DNA of 64,000 nt, taken from the NCBI GenBank assembly GCA_030248135.1, contig JASANC010000062.1, positions 1 through 64,000 on the forward strand, read 5' to 3'. Both the position numbers and the translations under genes were made by a program. Positions within the stretch are counted from its first letter, which is position 1. Each line of letters opens with the position of its first letter. The notes below the pieces were generated by a model. The model searched no databases. It saw nothing but the letters and a program-made list of their open reading frames with translations, and had not been told where the DNA came from. This stretch comes from Theristus sp. LFF4_11. Taxonomy: Eukaryota > Nematoda > Chromadorea > Monhysterida > Xyalidae. Below, piece by piece: positions 21,901-33,334 of this stretch.

Positions 21901-24900
21901 CGCCAGTGCCAGAGCACGTATGACGTTGTTTTGGAAGACATTCGAAGACAAAACGACGATTCTATCCGCCCCGAAGCGTCCGTGGTGCCTGACCGCTGGT
22001 ATCGTTCGTTGATGGCATTTCGTCGTTGGTCGATCATCGCCCGGTCGAACTGGTCCGACTGCAGCAACCCATCGGCCTGCGCGTTCATCTCAGTCACCCT
22101 GTCCTCGTGCGCCGCAATGTCCGCCTCCAACAGCTGGTGCTGCTTGCGCAGGTTGTCAACGGACGCCAGATCCTTGCCGTAGTCGTCGCTCGACAACAGC
22201 GACTCAACCTGCACCATCAAGCGCATTTTGAGCCTTGCGGCGTTGCAAATGTCCAGTGCGTGTGCTAATAATGGGCGACGTAGTGTTTCAATGTTCACGA
22301 ATGAAAACCGAACCTCGCCCAGCCAGAACTCCAAGTCCTTCACGCCGGCCATAAACGTCTGCTGGCGGTTCGCCTCCTTCAGACGGTACGACTTCTCGGT
22401 GGTTCGTTTGACGAGCAGCTCCCACTGGTCGTTCAGGCCTTTCAGTCGTTGGTCGACAGCCGTCTCGCCGCCGGCGCACTTTTGGCCTTCGATCAGATCT
22501 GCAGCGCACGAACGTGATACGAAAAGTGACCCGGCTAGAAGTCACACGACACACCAATAGAAAATTCTCAGTTGAGCACGTTGATTGGCCGCAACAGTAC
22601 ACGACGATGACGCGACCAATCAGTGCACAGATACATTCACAAACACACGGCATTAACGAGAATGACCGACTTTGTCCGGCGCCAATCAGCGACGCGATGC
22701 GATCGGCATTCGCAGCGAGCTCCGCCTCGAACGCCTGCTGTTTCTGGTGTTTGCTCTGGATGTTGGTCGGGTCCTTGTAGGACTCCTCGAGCGCCACCTG
22801 CAGCTTCTCCACCATCCAGTTCTCGATCTCGTCCGCGTCTCGCGAGAACTGCTGCAGTGTCTGCGACTCGCCCAGTTGACTGCGCTTCTCGATCAGCGCC
22901 TCCTTCAGTTTCGCCCATCTGAGTGTGGTGTCCACAGAATTTGCGATGCGCACAATTTGTTACTTGTTCGAAAAAAAACAGATAGCTGGTAGTATACGCG
23001 AGTTGAAGCTTCAAGCTGTTGAAACCAGTTAGTGCTATCAAGATTTTTTCAATATGTCGCACTAAAATAACGTCATTTGCTTTAGAAGTGCTCGTTTCTC
23101 ATGCACAGGCACCAAATTTCATTTTGGTTTAGCCCGTCATTGACTTGTTCGGTTTGTTGAGCATATGTTTCAGAGCACATGACGTCATTTCGTTGTAGTC
23201 CGTTCAGAGCAATGAGTCAACGCTGCACACCTGTCCATGATTCCGTCGCGTTTGTTCGCGATCGAGTGTTTGTCGTAATGGTCCTGGCCAATCAACTGAT
23301 TCGCGAAATTCTCGAGCGCCGTGATCTTCTCCTGCTGTGAGCTGATCGACTTGTCAAAGTCCTCGTGCTTCTTGATCAACGACTCGACGTTGTCGGCGTC
23401 CGCCGATTCGCCCAAGAACGCCTCGCGCGCCGACATCCAGTTGTCCGCTTGCTCGCAGTCGCGGTAGAACAACTGCAACAGGCGAGGTGGAGCAGTGTGG
23501 ATGTTGTTGGTGAAGGCGTGGTGAATGGTGAACAGTTCATTCGTGGCGGTCACTCTTTCGTGAACTGCAAAGTTGGCGGTGAAAGACAAGTCAGTACTGG
23601 TAGCATCGACCGTCCGCTTTTTATGTATTGTTGATTTACTCCAACCGGTTCGACCAAAATTACGTCACAAGCGAAAACAAACCCCCCGTCGTCATGCACA
23701 GCAACCCGAATTTTCAGGTTAGCGGATCACTTCTAAGAGACAAATTACATGAAGCGGATCAACTACTCTCAAAAATGCTTGCGCGCATGACAAACACGCG
23801 GTGGGCGTTTTCGAAAACAAGAACGAAGTCATTTCGGTCAGACACGCCGGAAAATACGTATGCGATACCGAACCTGCAGCTCGAGACACTGATCCAGCTG
23901 CAAGCGCCTGGCCACCCAGGCCTTCTCGAGCTGCTCGCGCGCCTCCACCACCTCCTGCATTTTCTCGCGTACGCCGTCCGAGGCGTAGTGGTCGCTGCTG
24001 ACCAGCTGACGGCCGAAGTCGTCGAACGCCTGGAAGGTGCCGGCGCGCGCGTCGATCTCGGTGCGGTACTCCTGGTGGCGTTCCAGCAACGCCTCGGCCG
24101 CTGCAAGTCGATTGGAAATATACAGTCATGAGCTCTAAGTTATAGGGAATCAGCTGATTGGTTGGATTACGGTATGCATGCTTTTTGTGCCAACCAAACT
24201 CCGCCCCCACAGCAATGCCTGCACAGAAAATATGCATACCGTAATTCCAACCAATCAGCTGATTCTCTATAACTTAGAGTTCGACTGTAAGCAGTTTGCA
24301 GTGTGTCCTGTGTCGGTGAACAGGTGGATGATTGAATGATCCGTGTACCGTACTGCACCCGGACACACAGTTACGCAAATTGCCAAAAGTTACACCAAGC
24401 AGCGCAAGCACGACCGACCAGTGACATCGGTTGCCAACTCGTCGGTCGAGACCAACTGCAGCATCGCGTTGATCCACTGCAGCAGATCGCGGTGGTCGGC
24501 GCAGAATCGCTGGTAGTCGTAGCTGTCGAGCAGGCGCTCCTTGCGCGTGTTCGCCTTGCTCGTCAGGCGGATCCACTCGTCGTTCAGCTGCTTCTGCAGC
24601 GCGTAGATCTGCTCGGCCGCCTCCGGATGCGTCTGGCGCAGTTTCGTCGCCTTCTCGTCCAGCACACGGATTTTGTCGCCGAGTGCCGCCAGGTCGCGCT
24701 CGACGCCCTCGTGTTTGCGCTGTAACGCCTGCACCGAGCGCAGGTCGTGGCCGAAGTTCTCCGACTCGAGTGCGTCGTCCTTCTCGTCGATCCAGTCCTT
24801 CGTCTCGTCGACGTCCCGGTGGAAGCGTTGCACCTCGTGCGCCGACTCGAGCTGCTCCGCGCGCTTGTCGCTGACCTCCTCCAGCTGCTTCCAGCGCTGG

Positions 24901-27900
24901 TTGAGCTCCTCGATCTGTTGCTTGATCTTGATCGCCGCCTCCGTCTGTCCGATCGCAGAGAGCGTGTGCGCGATCTGGTTCATCTCCGCCAGACGACTCT
25001 GGTTCGCCTTCAAGTCGGACTTGAAATCGTCGAACTTCTTCTGCAGCACCTCGACCTCCTCGAGGTCGGTGCCGATCTCGTGCTGCGTCGCCATGTTCTC
25101 CTTGGAGCGAATCCACTCGGCGAGATCGTTCGCCTCGCGCAACAGCTGGTAGCCTTTGCAGGCCTCCTCGAGTTTACGCTTGCGCTGTTCGGCGAGGAGA
25201 AGCAGCTTCTTGTACTGATCCTCGATTTGGTTCTGCTTTGACGCGATCGAGCTCGCTTCGAGCAGCTGCTGCTGACTGCCGGAGAGGCCGGCGTCCATTT
25301 TCTTGACGTACGCCGCCGGCACGAAACCCTGCCGATCGTTCACCTCCACTTTCCACCAGTCTTTGTTGGTCGCGTTTAAGAGCGTCAGAATGTCGCCCTT
25401 CTTCATGGACACCTCGCGCGGCGACTTCTCCGTGTAGTCGTACAGGGCGACGACGCACTCGCGACCGAGCGGCACGACGGGCGTCTCCTGCATTGTGTGT
25501 AGATGACAGTCGACAGTTACAACGCAATGATGAACCGCTTTAACACAACTTTTAATATGATTTTAGTAGAGCAGATTTTAAACGCAAACGGGAGTCACGC
25601 TTGCTCTGTTACACACGCAACGTTAAACGACAACCTTGTGTTGCAACAAACAAGTGTCGATGCGAAATCTTCTGTACGCTTTTCTGGGTCAGCCGTGGCT
25701 AAAAGCCATCGCCTGAACTGCCCAACAACAACAACAGAGCTCGTTCGAGCGCACGCCCAACCTGGTAGCGGCAGTTGCCAGCCTGCATGCGCAGATCGTC
25801 GATGGTCGCCTTGAACGCCTCCAAGTCGGCAGTCAGAGCGCGATGCTTCTTGAGCAACGCCTCTGCGCTGTCCTCGTCCTTTCCATAGTCGACCGACGCA
25901 ACCAGCGGCTCTTTCTCCTTCATCCACGCCTCCGCCTCGTTCGCGTCTGCCATGTATTGGTGCGCCTGAAAACAATAACATGAATCACTTATAAAATGAC
26001 GCGACTTCTCGTGAATTTCATCTTGATGCTAATGCTGGACGCTTTTCGGGCAATTCCAAAACAACAACAAAACACCCGTGCGAATTCCGAGCGCTCACCT
26101 GCAGCGAGTCTTCAAGGTCCTGTTTGCGTTTGTCGGACTTGCTCTTCAGCTGTCGCCAGTTGTCGCGGAGCTGCGCGAGCTTCTCGCGGATCTCGCCCGA
26201 CATCAGATGACCCTGCTCGATCATCTGCTCGCCCTCCTTGCCGACCTCGTCGATGCGATGCTCGTGGTTAGCGATCTCCGTGATCAACGCCTGGTGTTTC
26301 TTGATCAGATTCTGTACGCCGATCAAGTCACGGCCGCGGTTGGACGACGTGGCAACCTTGAATTCAGTTTATGATCGAATCAACAGTCGGTTGCGGTTCG
26401 GTTTTGCATTTTTGCATTCTGCAGAAAACAACTAGACCAGACCGAACACACTATGCAACCAGAATGCAGCTCTCTCCGATTCGGTTTATTGCTACGTTGA
26501 TTAATTGGGGGCACCGTGTTTTGCTAGTTTGCTTGGCAACCATTTGCAAGTGCTAATGGAAGCAGTTTACAACCCAAACTGTAGACAGAGCCTATTTTTT
26601 TTAGCGTGTTGGACCGAAATAACGTCATGTGCTGTCGATAATGTGCAGTCGTCATGCCCAGAAACCCGGACTTTCAGTTCGGCCTTTCCCTTCGCGTGCA
26701 AAATACGTGAACCAGTGGAAAAGCTGTGAACCAAACTAAAGTTCTGGTGCCGCCCACATGAGAAACGAAAACGTACAACGCAAACGACGTACACTTCAGT
26801 TAGGCACGCTGTAATAAATCACTCTCCACAACACCTGCGCACCTGTTCCTTCTCCCTGATCCACGCGAGCTCGTCCTCGATGTCGCGGAACAGCTGGTGG
26901 CCGAGTTGCGACTCCTCGAGCTTGCGTTTGCGGCGTTTCAGCGGCTCCTGCAGCTGCTGGTAGCGTGTCTCGAGCTGCTGCTGTCGGCGGCGAATCGTCG
27001 GCGCATCGAAGTGGCCGGCGTGCTCGAACTGCGCCGCTTGCGAGTTGACGCCGTTGATGCGCTCCTGCAAGCGTTCCAATGTCATTTTTGTTGACTGGCT
27101 GCGTCATTTTTGGCAATTTCTTTAGCGAACGAAATTTTACCAGGTTTTACCGAGAAAATATTCGAGGAAAAAGCAGCTGTATCGTACGACAGATTTTGCA
27201 GCTTTGTGTGTGAGATTGTACAGATACCACAGTGGTACAACGGTTATACAATTCCTCTGTTCCAAACATTTCAACAGTGACAATTATACGGTTGATGTAA
27301 ACGGATGCAAAAGATCACTAAAGCTCGGATTCAAGTTCGCCCAGAAGTGCTCCGTGGTTGTTGGGGTGAACGCATGTTATTGAATGACAGCTCTGTATTT
27401 GAAACTAAACGCAAAAAACTGCCGTCTGACGCGCCTCATGCGCAAGGATGTCAGCCTCGACGAGTCCGTGTTTCTTCTGCAGGTTCTGCACCGAGATCAG
27501 ATCTTTGCCGTAGTCTTCGGACGCGATCTGTCCCTCCAACTCCGACAGCCACATCTCCACGTCCTCGATGTTGCGGTTGAACTGCTGCTGATCGCCAGCA
27601 TCGCGCAGCTTTGCGCCCTTCGCGTCCGTCTCCTCCACCAGTTCGTCCCAGAGTTTGTGCACCTCGGCGAGGCGCGACCTGAATGGGAAAACGAATCGCT
27701 TAGAAACGACTTGGAAAAACTGTTGAAATGTTATTGTTGAACGGTGTCTACAATTCTCAATAAACTCAAAAACATATTGAAATATCTCCGCCAACTGATC
27801 ACCATTCCTCAAAGCCAAGCGTGTGCGTCACCCACGTGATCTCTCCAGACGCATAATGGCCGCTGTTCGTCAGCTGCTCGCCGGCGGTGTCGATTTCTTC

Positions 27901-30900
27901 CATGCGATTCTTGTTCGCCTTCAACTCCTGCTCGAAGTTCACGTGCTTCTGGATTTTGCCGCGAATGTTTGTCGGGTCGAGGTAGCTGTCGTCTTTGGCG
28001 ATCTGAGTCACACGTCGGTACTGCGTGAAATCACTCTACAGGTTCGAAAACAAGCAAACGAACAGCAACTTGGAACAGCAGTCCAGAAATGAGGCAGAGC
28101 CAATTCATTCGGCGCACTGAGCGCACAGCATTCAGCCCTGCTTTCAAGTGCTCAGCCGAATTCGCGAATCAATCGCCCATGGGCACCTTGAGTTTCTCCG
28201 TGATCCACGAGCTCATCTCGTCGCAGTCACGCTCGAACTGTTGCAGCTTGTACGCAGCCTCCAGCTTGGCGCGGCGTTTCGCCGCTCGATCCAGCAGCGA
28301 CGCGCGTCGCGACAACAACTGAAGAAGCAACAGTGTTACAATGTTACTGTGAGCGTTTAGTTTGGTCGCGAGCACTCAATGCGCGCGAAGAAAGGTAAAC
28401 AGTTTTATGCAGGACGCCGGAATTCAAAATTGGAAAAGTGATCCGAGTCGCCCAAACAGGGCCGAGTCACTCAGGCGACGTTGAAATTGCCACATAAAGA
28501 TTGAAATTAGCGTCCTTTCGCGTCTGCAAACGCATTCAGTCGCAGAACCCAAAAAATTGAAAATAGTCAAACGCATTCTGAATCATCGTTGTATGATTTC
28601 AGCGGGATTGTTCACTTTGTATGACGGATTGTTCACTCAGATAAACAATTGTTTTTCCAGAGTACACGAGCTGCGAGCAAACTCGCGGACTTGGCCACTA
28701 CAGTCTAACTGAATAACATATCCATTAGCTGATTGGTTGATGCATGCAAACCAAACACCGCCTCCACAACAATTCATGCACAGAATGCATGCATCACGTG
28801 ACCACCAACCAACCAATCAGCTGGTTGGATATGTTATCGAGTTTAGACTGTAGATCGTCTTTTAGATTTTGTAGATTGGGTCTCCGAATTTCATGCTGTT
28901 CATACAGTTTTATCGGAGTTTCCTGCTCTTTCGCGAAATAAAATGGATGGGATGGATGGATGGAGACCGTGGACGTACCGCCTCTCGCCGCGTGGCGACG
29001 TCGTCGGCGGCGTAGTGCTGTCCCTCGATCAACTTGGTCGCGAACTCGTCGAGCGCCTTGATCTTCTCCTCCTGCGCGGCGAGCGACTTCTCGAAGTCCT
29101 CGTGCTTCTTGATGAGCGCCTCGACGCTGTCGAGACTGTCGCCGAGGTCGTCGTTGGCGAGGAACGCCTCCTGGCGTGTCATCCACGTCTCCGCCTGCTC
29201 CGTGTCACGGTAGAACAACTGCAGGTCCATGCACTGCTCGTACAGAATGCGACGCTCCTCCCACAACGTCAACAGTTGCGCCTTCTCGTCGGCAAGGTTT
29301 TGCAGCTGAATAATGGATTCGAGAGTCGAGTAGGCTTCGCATTTACTCGTGTTCATGTTTTGAAACGTTTGAAATGTTCATCGACAATTGACTGCTGGCA
29401 AACTTGTTCAATCTGTCTCTTAAAATTTGACAAGAGTGGTTTCGTTTGGACTGAATCTGGTGCGGTCTGCAACTGAGGCAGCAGCAAGCTGCCCATGTTC
29501 CTGCCGGGTTTTTACCTTGCCCCTGACATCTTCACTCGCATGCACTCCCTCATCCAGCAGTTTCTGTCCAGCCTCAGCGGTCGCGTTGAAACTGTCCTCG
29601 CGTGCGTCTATTTCACCCTGGAAAAACAACAAGAAATGATGCGGACACTTAAAAATTCAAGCAAAACATGGGCTTCAGAGAGAGTGAATGCGCTACAAGA
29701 AATTAATTTCGCAAACGCATTCGAGCGTGTCAGATCGGAAATGGCGTCATTTGCTTCATTACGTCCGTCATTCCGCAGGCACCAGAATTTTTTTTGCGTT
29801 TCACGCATTTTCACATTCCTTCACGTGAGGAGGCAACAACGGAAACGGGGGGAAAGTGGCGGTTCGCTGCGCTGATTGACTGGACAAGCGTCACATATGA
29901 CGTCATTTCGCTACAAAACGAATGCGGTGCGACGAACGCGGTGCTCCTGGTGGCGTTCGAGGAGCGACTCGGCGCCGGCGACGTCCTTCGCGAGCTCGTC
30001 GGCACTAATGACCGCCTTCATGTCGTTCATCCACGACAGCAGATCGCGGTAGTCGGCGAAGAACCGGTGCAGCATGTGTGCGCAGTCGAGGTCGGCCTTG
30101 CGCTGCGCGGCCGCATTCACCAGCGCCTCCCAGCACGCCTGCACCTCGTCGCAGCGGCGGCAGATCTGATCGCCGCGCTCCGGGTGCACGTGCTTCAGAC
30201 GCGCCGACTCTTGCTGCAGACTCGCCACCTGCAACACAACAAAATTCAGTTGTTTTTTTGGTATTGGTTGTATTGTATTTGATTATAAAATCCAACGTTG
30301 CCTTTGGAGTCTTGGCACTTCAAACAGGGCATTCATGAAGCAGTATTTAGTGAGCGCGTAGCTATGTTTTCACACAGCGACGCGTCACCAAATGCTGCTT
30401 CATGAATGCCCCTTAAAGTCCCGGAACTATCGATCACTCGCTGCTCGTGTTCCGTCCAAATCGTTGCAGACGGCGTTAATAACAGCAGACTGTGTGTGTT
30501 ACGGTCTATCAGACCAGACCTTTCCTTCCAAGGCAGCGAGGTCGCGTTCAGTGCCCTCGTGTTTGCGCTGCAGCGCTTGCACGCTGGTCAGGTCACGGCC
30601 GAAGTCGTCGCCCTGCAACGTGGCGTGCTTCTCGGCGATCCACGCCTGCGTCTCCTCGATGTCGCGGTTGAAGCGTTGCACCTCGTGCGCCCCGAACAGT
30701 CCTTCTTTGCGTGTCGCCGCCAACGAATTCAGCTTATGCCACGCCTCGTTCAGTTCCTGCGGTGGCAAACGTTGTTGGGCAAACGTGAATGCAATCAAAT
30801 GTACGATCAAATTGAAGAGAAATCTGTACCAATGAGTCGGACGGGGGATTTGTGTGTCTAGCAATGTTCACTGTTGTGACGAACAAGAATTATAGCTTAT

Positions 30901-33334
30901 TAGTGATTGAGTTTGGTGTTCGCAGCAGATATTTGCAAAAACACTAACTATTCGCTACATGTGTACCTCCTTCTTAGCGTAGATTGTCTCCGCATCCGGG
31001 TGTCCCTCTTCGACGAGTTTATCAGCAGCCTGGTTGACCTCAGTGATTCTGTACTGCTGATTGCCCAGCTCCTTCAAGAACTCGTCAAACTTGCGCTGCA
31101 GCACCTCGACGTGCTCAAGGTCCTGGCCGAACTCTTCGGCCGTGACAAACGCCTCCTGCAATAACAATACGGCGGTTGGCTTAGTTTGCACTTGAACATA
31201 GATGTTATACACGTCCCGGTAGTTCTGTAAGATCCAGTTAGCAACAACCAAAAAAAGTCGAAGCCTAATTCAGTAAGCTATAAATTGTAGTAGAACTACA
31301 ACTGCAGTAGTACGTACGTTCAACTATTTGTAACCTATTTTTTAAACTTTTATGGGTGGATTTTGTTAGTCTCGAGTTAGTTACAAGGTAAAATATTTCA
31401 CTGTTGTGTGTATTCAGTAAAAATAACCAAAAACACCGCACCCCTATGAACTGATTGATTTTTTCACTAATCTACTGAGCATGAACAGCTATTGTGTGGA
31501 TCTTTTTCTACCTTCAGATTTGATGAATTTTCCTGCAATCGAGCAATGTCTGTGTGATGACATCAGGCTTGATTTAAACGTTTAATGTTGCAGCCACTAA
31601 CTAACCTTATCTTTGATCCAGTACATCACTTCATCGCACTGACGGATGAATTGCACCAATTTCAAGGCCTGTTGCAGGCGCAGTCCTTTCTCGCCGAGTT
31701 TTTTCAGCAGTTTCTCCCAAAGCGCATGCAGTTCGTCAAGTCGGCGCTAAAAAAGAAAATTAAAGTAAACCACGGAATACGCGTTACAAAAAAAAACGCA
31801 ATAACAGAAACGGTACACAACCGTGGCTTAACAAAGTCCACCGTTGAAAATACTTGTTTCGTGTTTTGAAGGTTATTGATTCAATTAGCGTTTCTGAATT
31901 CCAGTCAATAAGCTGACCACCCCACGAAACAACAGTGTTTGATGTTGAACAACTTCGTCACAACAAAAACCGAACAAAACGCCCGACCTTGATGGTCGTG
32001 GATGCGTAGTGCCCGTGCTGTATCATGTCGTTGCCGGTTTTGTCCAGCTGCACAATCGCGTTACTGTGCGCCTGTACCTCCGCTTCAAACGCCTGGTGTT
32101 TCTGGATTTTTGCCTGAAAATCCAACGCCAAAATTATGCACATCTGGTTTGTCGTGTTTGTTCAGGTGCATTCAGAATCACATTCGGCACATTCCGCCTG
32201 CGTCAACGCTCGTGCGTTTGAAATGATGACTGAGGCGATATGATGCGGACACAAGCAGGAGCCGAAATTGCGCAATTTTAGCAAAATTGTGACTAATCGA
32301 GCACTCGAAATAGGTACGATCAAACAGAGACAAATCAAACAAAGACGATAATCAACTTATTTTTAACTGCAGCATGCCTAGAGTTGGCAGTGTCGGTTTT
32401 TTTCGAAAAAAGCTATTTTATTTCCGTTTTTTTTTCTTGCGAAAATAGAGCCGGTTTTTTATCTTGAATTTTAAGATTTGGTAATTGAAAATTATTGATG
32501 ATTCCGCTACGCATAATTGCATTTTGCAAAACTCAAAACTCAACACAGCCAAATTTCAACTGTATTTCCGATTGATTCCAAGGGCCAGGTTCTGGAAACT
32601 GGGTGCTGAGAGAAGTTGGGAAATAAAACGGTTTTAAAACAAAAATAAAACCGGTTTTTGTGTTTGTTTGTGAAATGGTGACTGTGCAACAGTATCACTG
32701 CCTGTTGCGACAAGTTATAACAGAGTAAACTGTCTTCATACGAGGACTTGATGTTCGGCTTGTCACTGTAAGCTAGCGCCCAGCAGGAGGCACGCGACAA
32801 TTGAAAAAACAACAAAAGCTTATTGGTTGATTGCTGCAGCTGTATTCAAATAGTGCAGCGATATTCAGACGAGAACTCTGTGCACCTGTAAATTCGTGGG
32901 ATCCTTGTACGACTCCTCCTGCGCAGTCTGCAGTTTTTCGAGTATCCAGATCTCGAGCTCGTTCGCGTCTCTGTTGAAGTACATGAACTGTCGGGCCTCC
33001 TCGAGTCGATCGCGCTTGTCTCGCGCCAGCTGCTTGAAGTTGCCATAGTGGCTGAGCACCTCTGAGCGGCGGTTCTACAAAAAGCAGCACGGTTGATAAT
33101 AGAATGTTCACACTTACAGACATCTTGATCTTGAAACTCTGCAAAAAAACCTGTATGAAACAGATTAGGAACCTACAACGACTTCATTAGGATTAGGGGC
33201 ACGACACACTGAATATTAATGACCTGGATGTCTTCGGCAGTTTCGAGAATTTTGATGTCCGTTGGTGGCGGTACCTCCAGCACCGGCTCCGGGGGCGGAT
33301 TGTCCCCAATGACCGGCTCATCTTCAGCGTCCAT
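15945..33334 (-). CDS. Alpha-spectrin (SH3 and EF-hand), complete
   Basis: Membrane-skeleton protein that pairs with beta-spectrin. The 36 exons, given by high coordinate-low coordinate, are: 33334-33224, 33074-32886, 32113-31988, 31746-31606, 31155-30967, 30756-30520, 30228-29938, 29617-29516, 29305-28979, 28318-28187, 28002-27836, 27678-27435, 27064-26843, 26356-26099, 25965-25762, 25487-24419, 24100-23874, 23471-23231, 22918-22671, 22498-22314, 22208-21994, 21712-21614, 21517-21381, 20674-20568, 20349-20217, 19925-19779, 19611-19500, 19377-19091, 18919-18803, 18699-18520, 18152-17985, 17831-17737, 17615-17447, 16968-16835, 16560-16413, 16073-15945. They sum to 7287 nt (2,428 aa), the family length. 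About 20 triple-helical repeats carry W-I/L and DYG.DL motifs. The SH3 domain ([22 protein letters not shown]) is at about residues 985-1045, in the 1069-nt exon. The C-terminal EF-hand domain is from about residue 2290 ([13 protein letters not shown]). The first EF loop ([12 protein letters not shown]) has Gln where Glu is usual. Intron 12 has a GC donor. Several introns carry MITEs. Confidence 0.97.
20013..20184. repeat. MITE family B, copy in spectrin intron 25
   Basis: Inverted arms TACAGTCGAACGCCAGATTA and TTTCGAGTTCGACTGCA around a core with ATCACGCGATG / CATCACGTGATC words. This is a diverged family B member about 30 bp from the donor of exon 25. Confidence 0.75.
20417..20461. repeat. 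Compound microsatellite (GTT)n(AAGT)n
   Basis: About seven GTT units are followed directly by about five AAGT units, in a spectrin intron. Confidence 0.9.
20750..20875. repeat. Inverted-repeat element, family C (deleted copy)
   Basis: It shares TTTTTTGTCCGTACGCACAA and GATTTCTAAATCGCGTGGCC with the copy at 10339-10513 but lacks the internal block containing CCCGTGCGCAAAC...GTAATG. It lies in the spectrin intron between exons 23 and 24. Confidence 0.7.
23044..23208. repeat. MITE family G, copy 2
   Basis: The left arm has ATGTCGCACTAAAATAACGT. The right arm has CACATGACGTCATTTCGTTG and then TAGTCCG. One intact TGACGTCA remains. It sits in the spectrin intron between exons 18 and 19, ending about 20 bp from exon 18. 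Confidence 0.6.
24121..24289. repeat. MITE family B, copy in spectrin intron 16
   Basis: A 169-bp element with well-preserved arms: AGGGAATCAGCTGATTGGTT and its inverse, ending TTCGACTGTA. The core includes CCAAACTCCGCCCCCACAGC. It begins about 20 bp from exon 17. Confidence 0.85.
26590..26720. repeat. MITE family G fragment
   Basis: A one-sided copy: TTTAGCGTGTTGGACCGAAA, then TAACGTCATGTGC, and a CCCGGACTTTCAG block shared with other members. No matching right end was recognised. Confidence 0.45.
28403..28570. repeat. Dispersed repeat, family F (copy 1)
   Basis: About 165 bp sharing GATCCGAGTC, AGGGCCGAGTCACTCAGGC, TTGAAATT, CGTCCTTT and CGCATTCAGTCGCAGAACCC with 53736-53877 and 61551-61712. 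Terminal inverted repeats are not obvious, so it may be a SINE-like or decayed element. It is in spectrin intron 9. Confidence 0.65.
28699..28852. repeat. MITE family B, copy in spectrin intron 9
   Basis: A 154-bp palindromic element. TACAGTCTAACTGAATAACA and its inverted partner TGTTATCGAGTTTAGACTGTA frame AGCTGATTGGTTG arms. It is followed at 28942-28962 by a short (GGAT)n run. Confidence 0.8.
29707..29928. repeat. MITE family G, copy 3
   Basis: The left end is CGAGCGTGTCAGATCGGAAA. The right end is TATGACGTCATTTCGCTACA and then AAACGAATGCG. It runs to within about 10 bp of the donor of spectrin exon 7, so the element end abuts the splice site. Confidence 0.65.
30327..30412. repeat. Short palindromic element, family P (copy 1)
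   Basis: An 86-bp near-perfect hairpin: GGGCATTCATGAAGCAGTAT and its inverse (GCTGCTTCATGAATGCCCC), with GTAGCTATGTTTTCACACAG at the loop. It is in a spectrin intron. Others are at 44251-44306 (half), 56208-56297, 60018-60095 and 60799-60882. Confidence 0.85.

Noticed and set aside
28942..28962. GGAT tandem run
   Set aside because: A short simple repeat in a spectrin intron with no further meaning that I can support.
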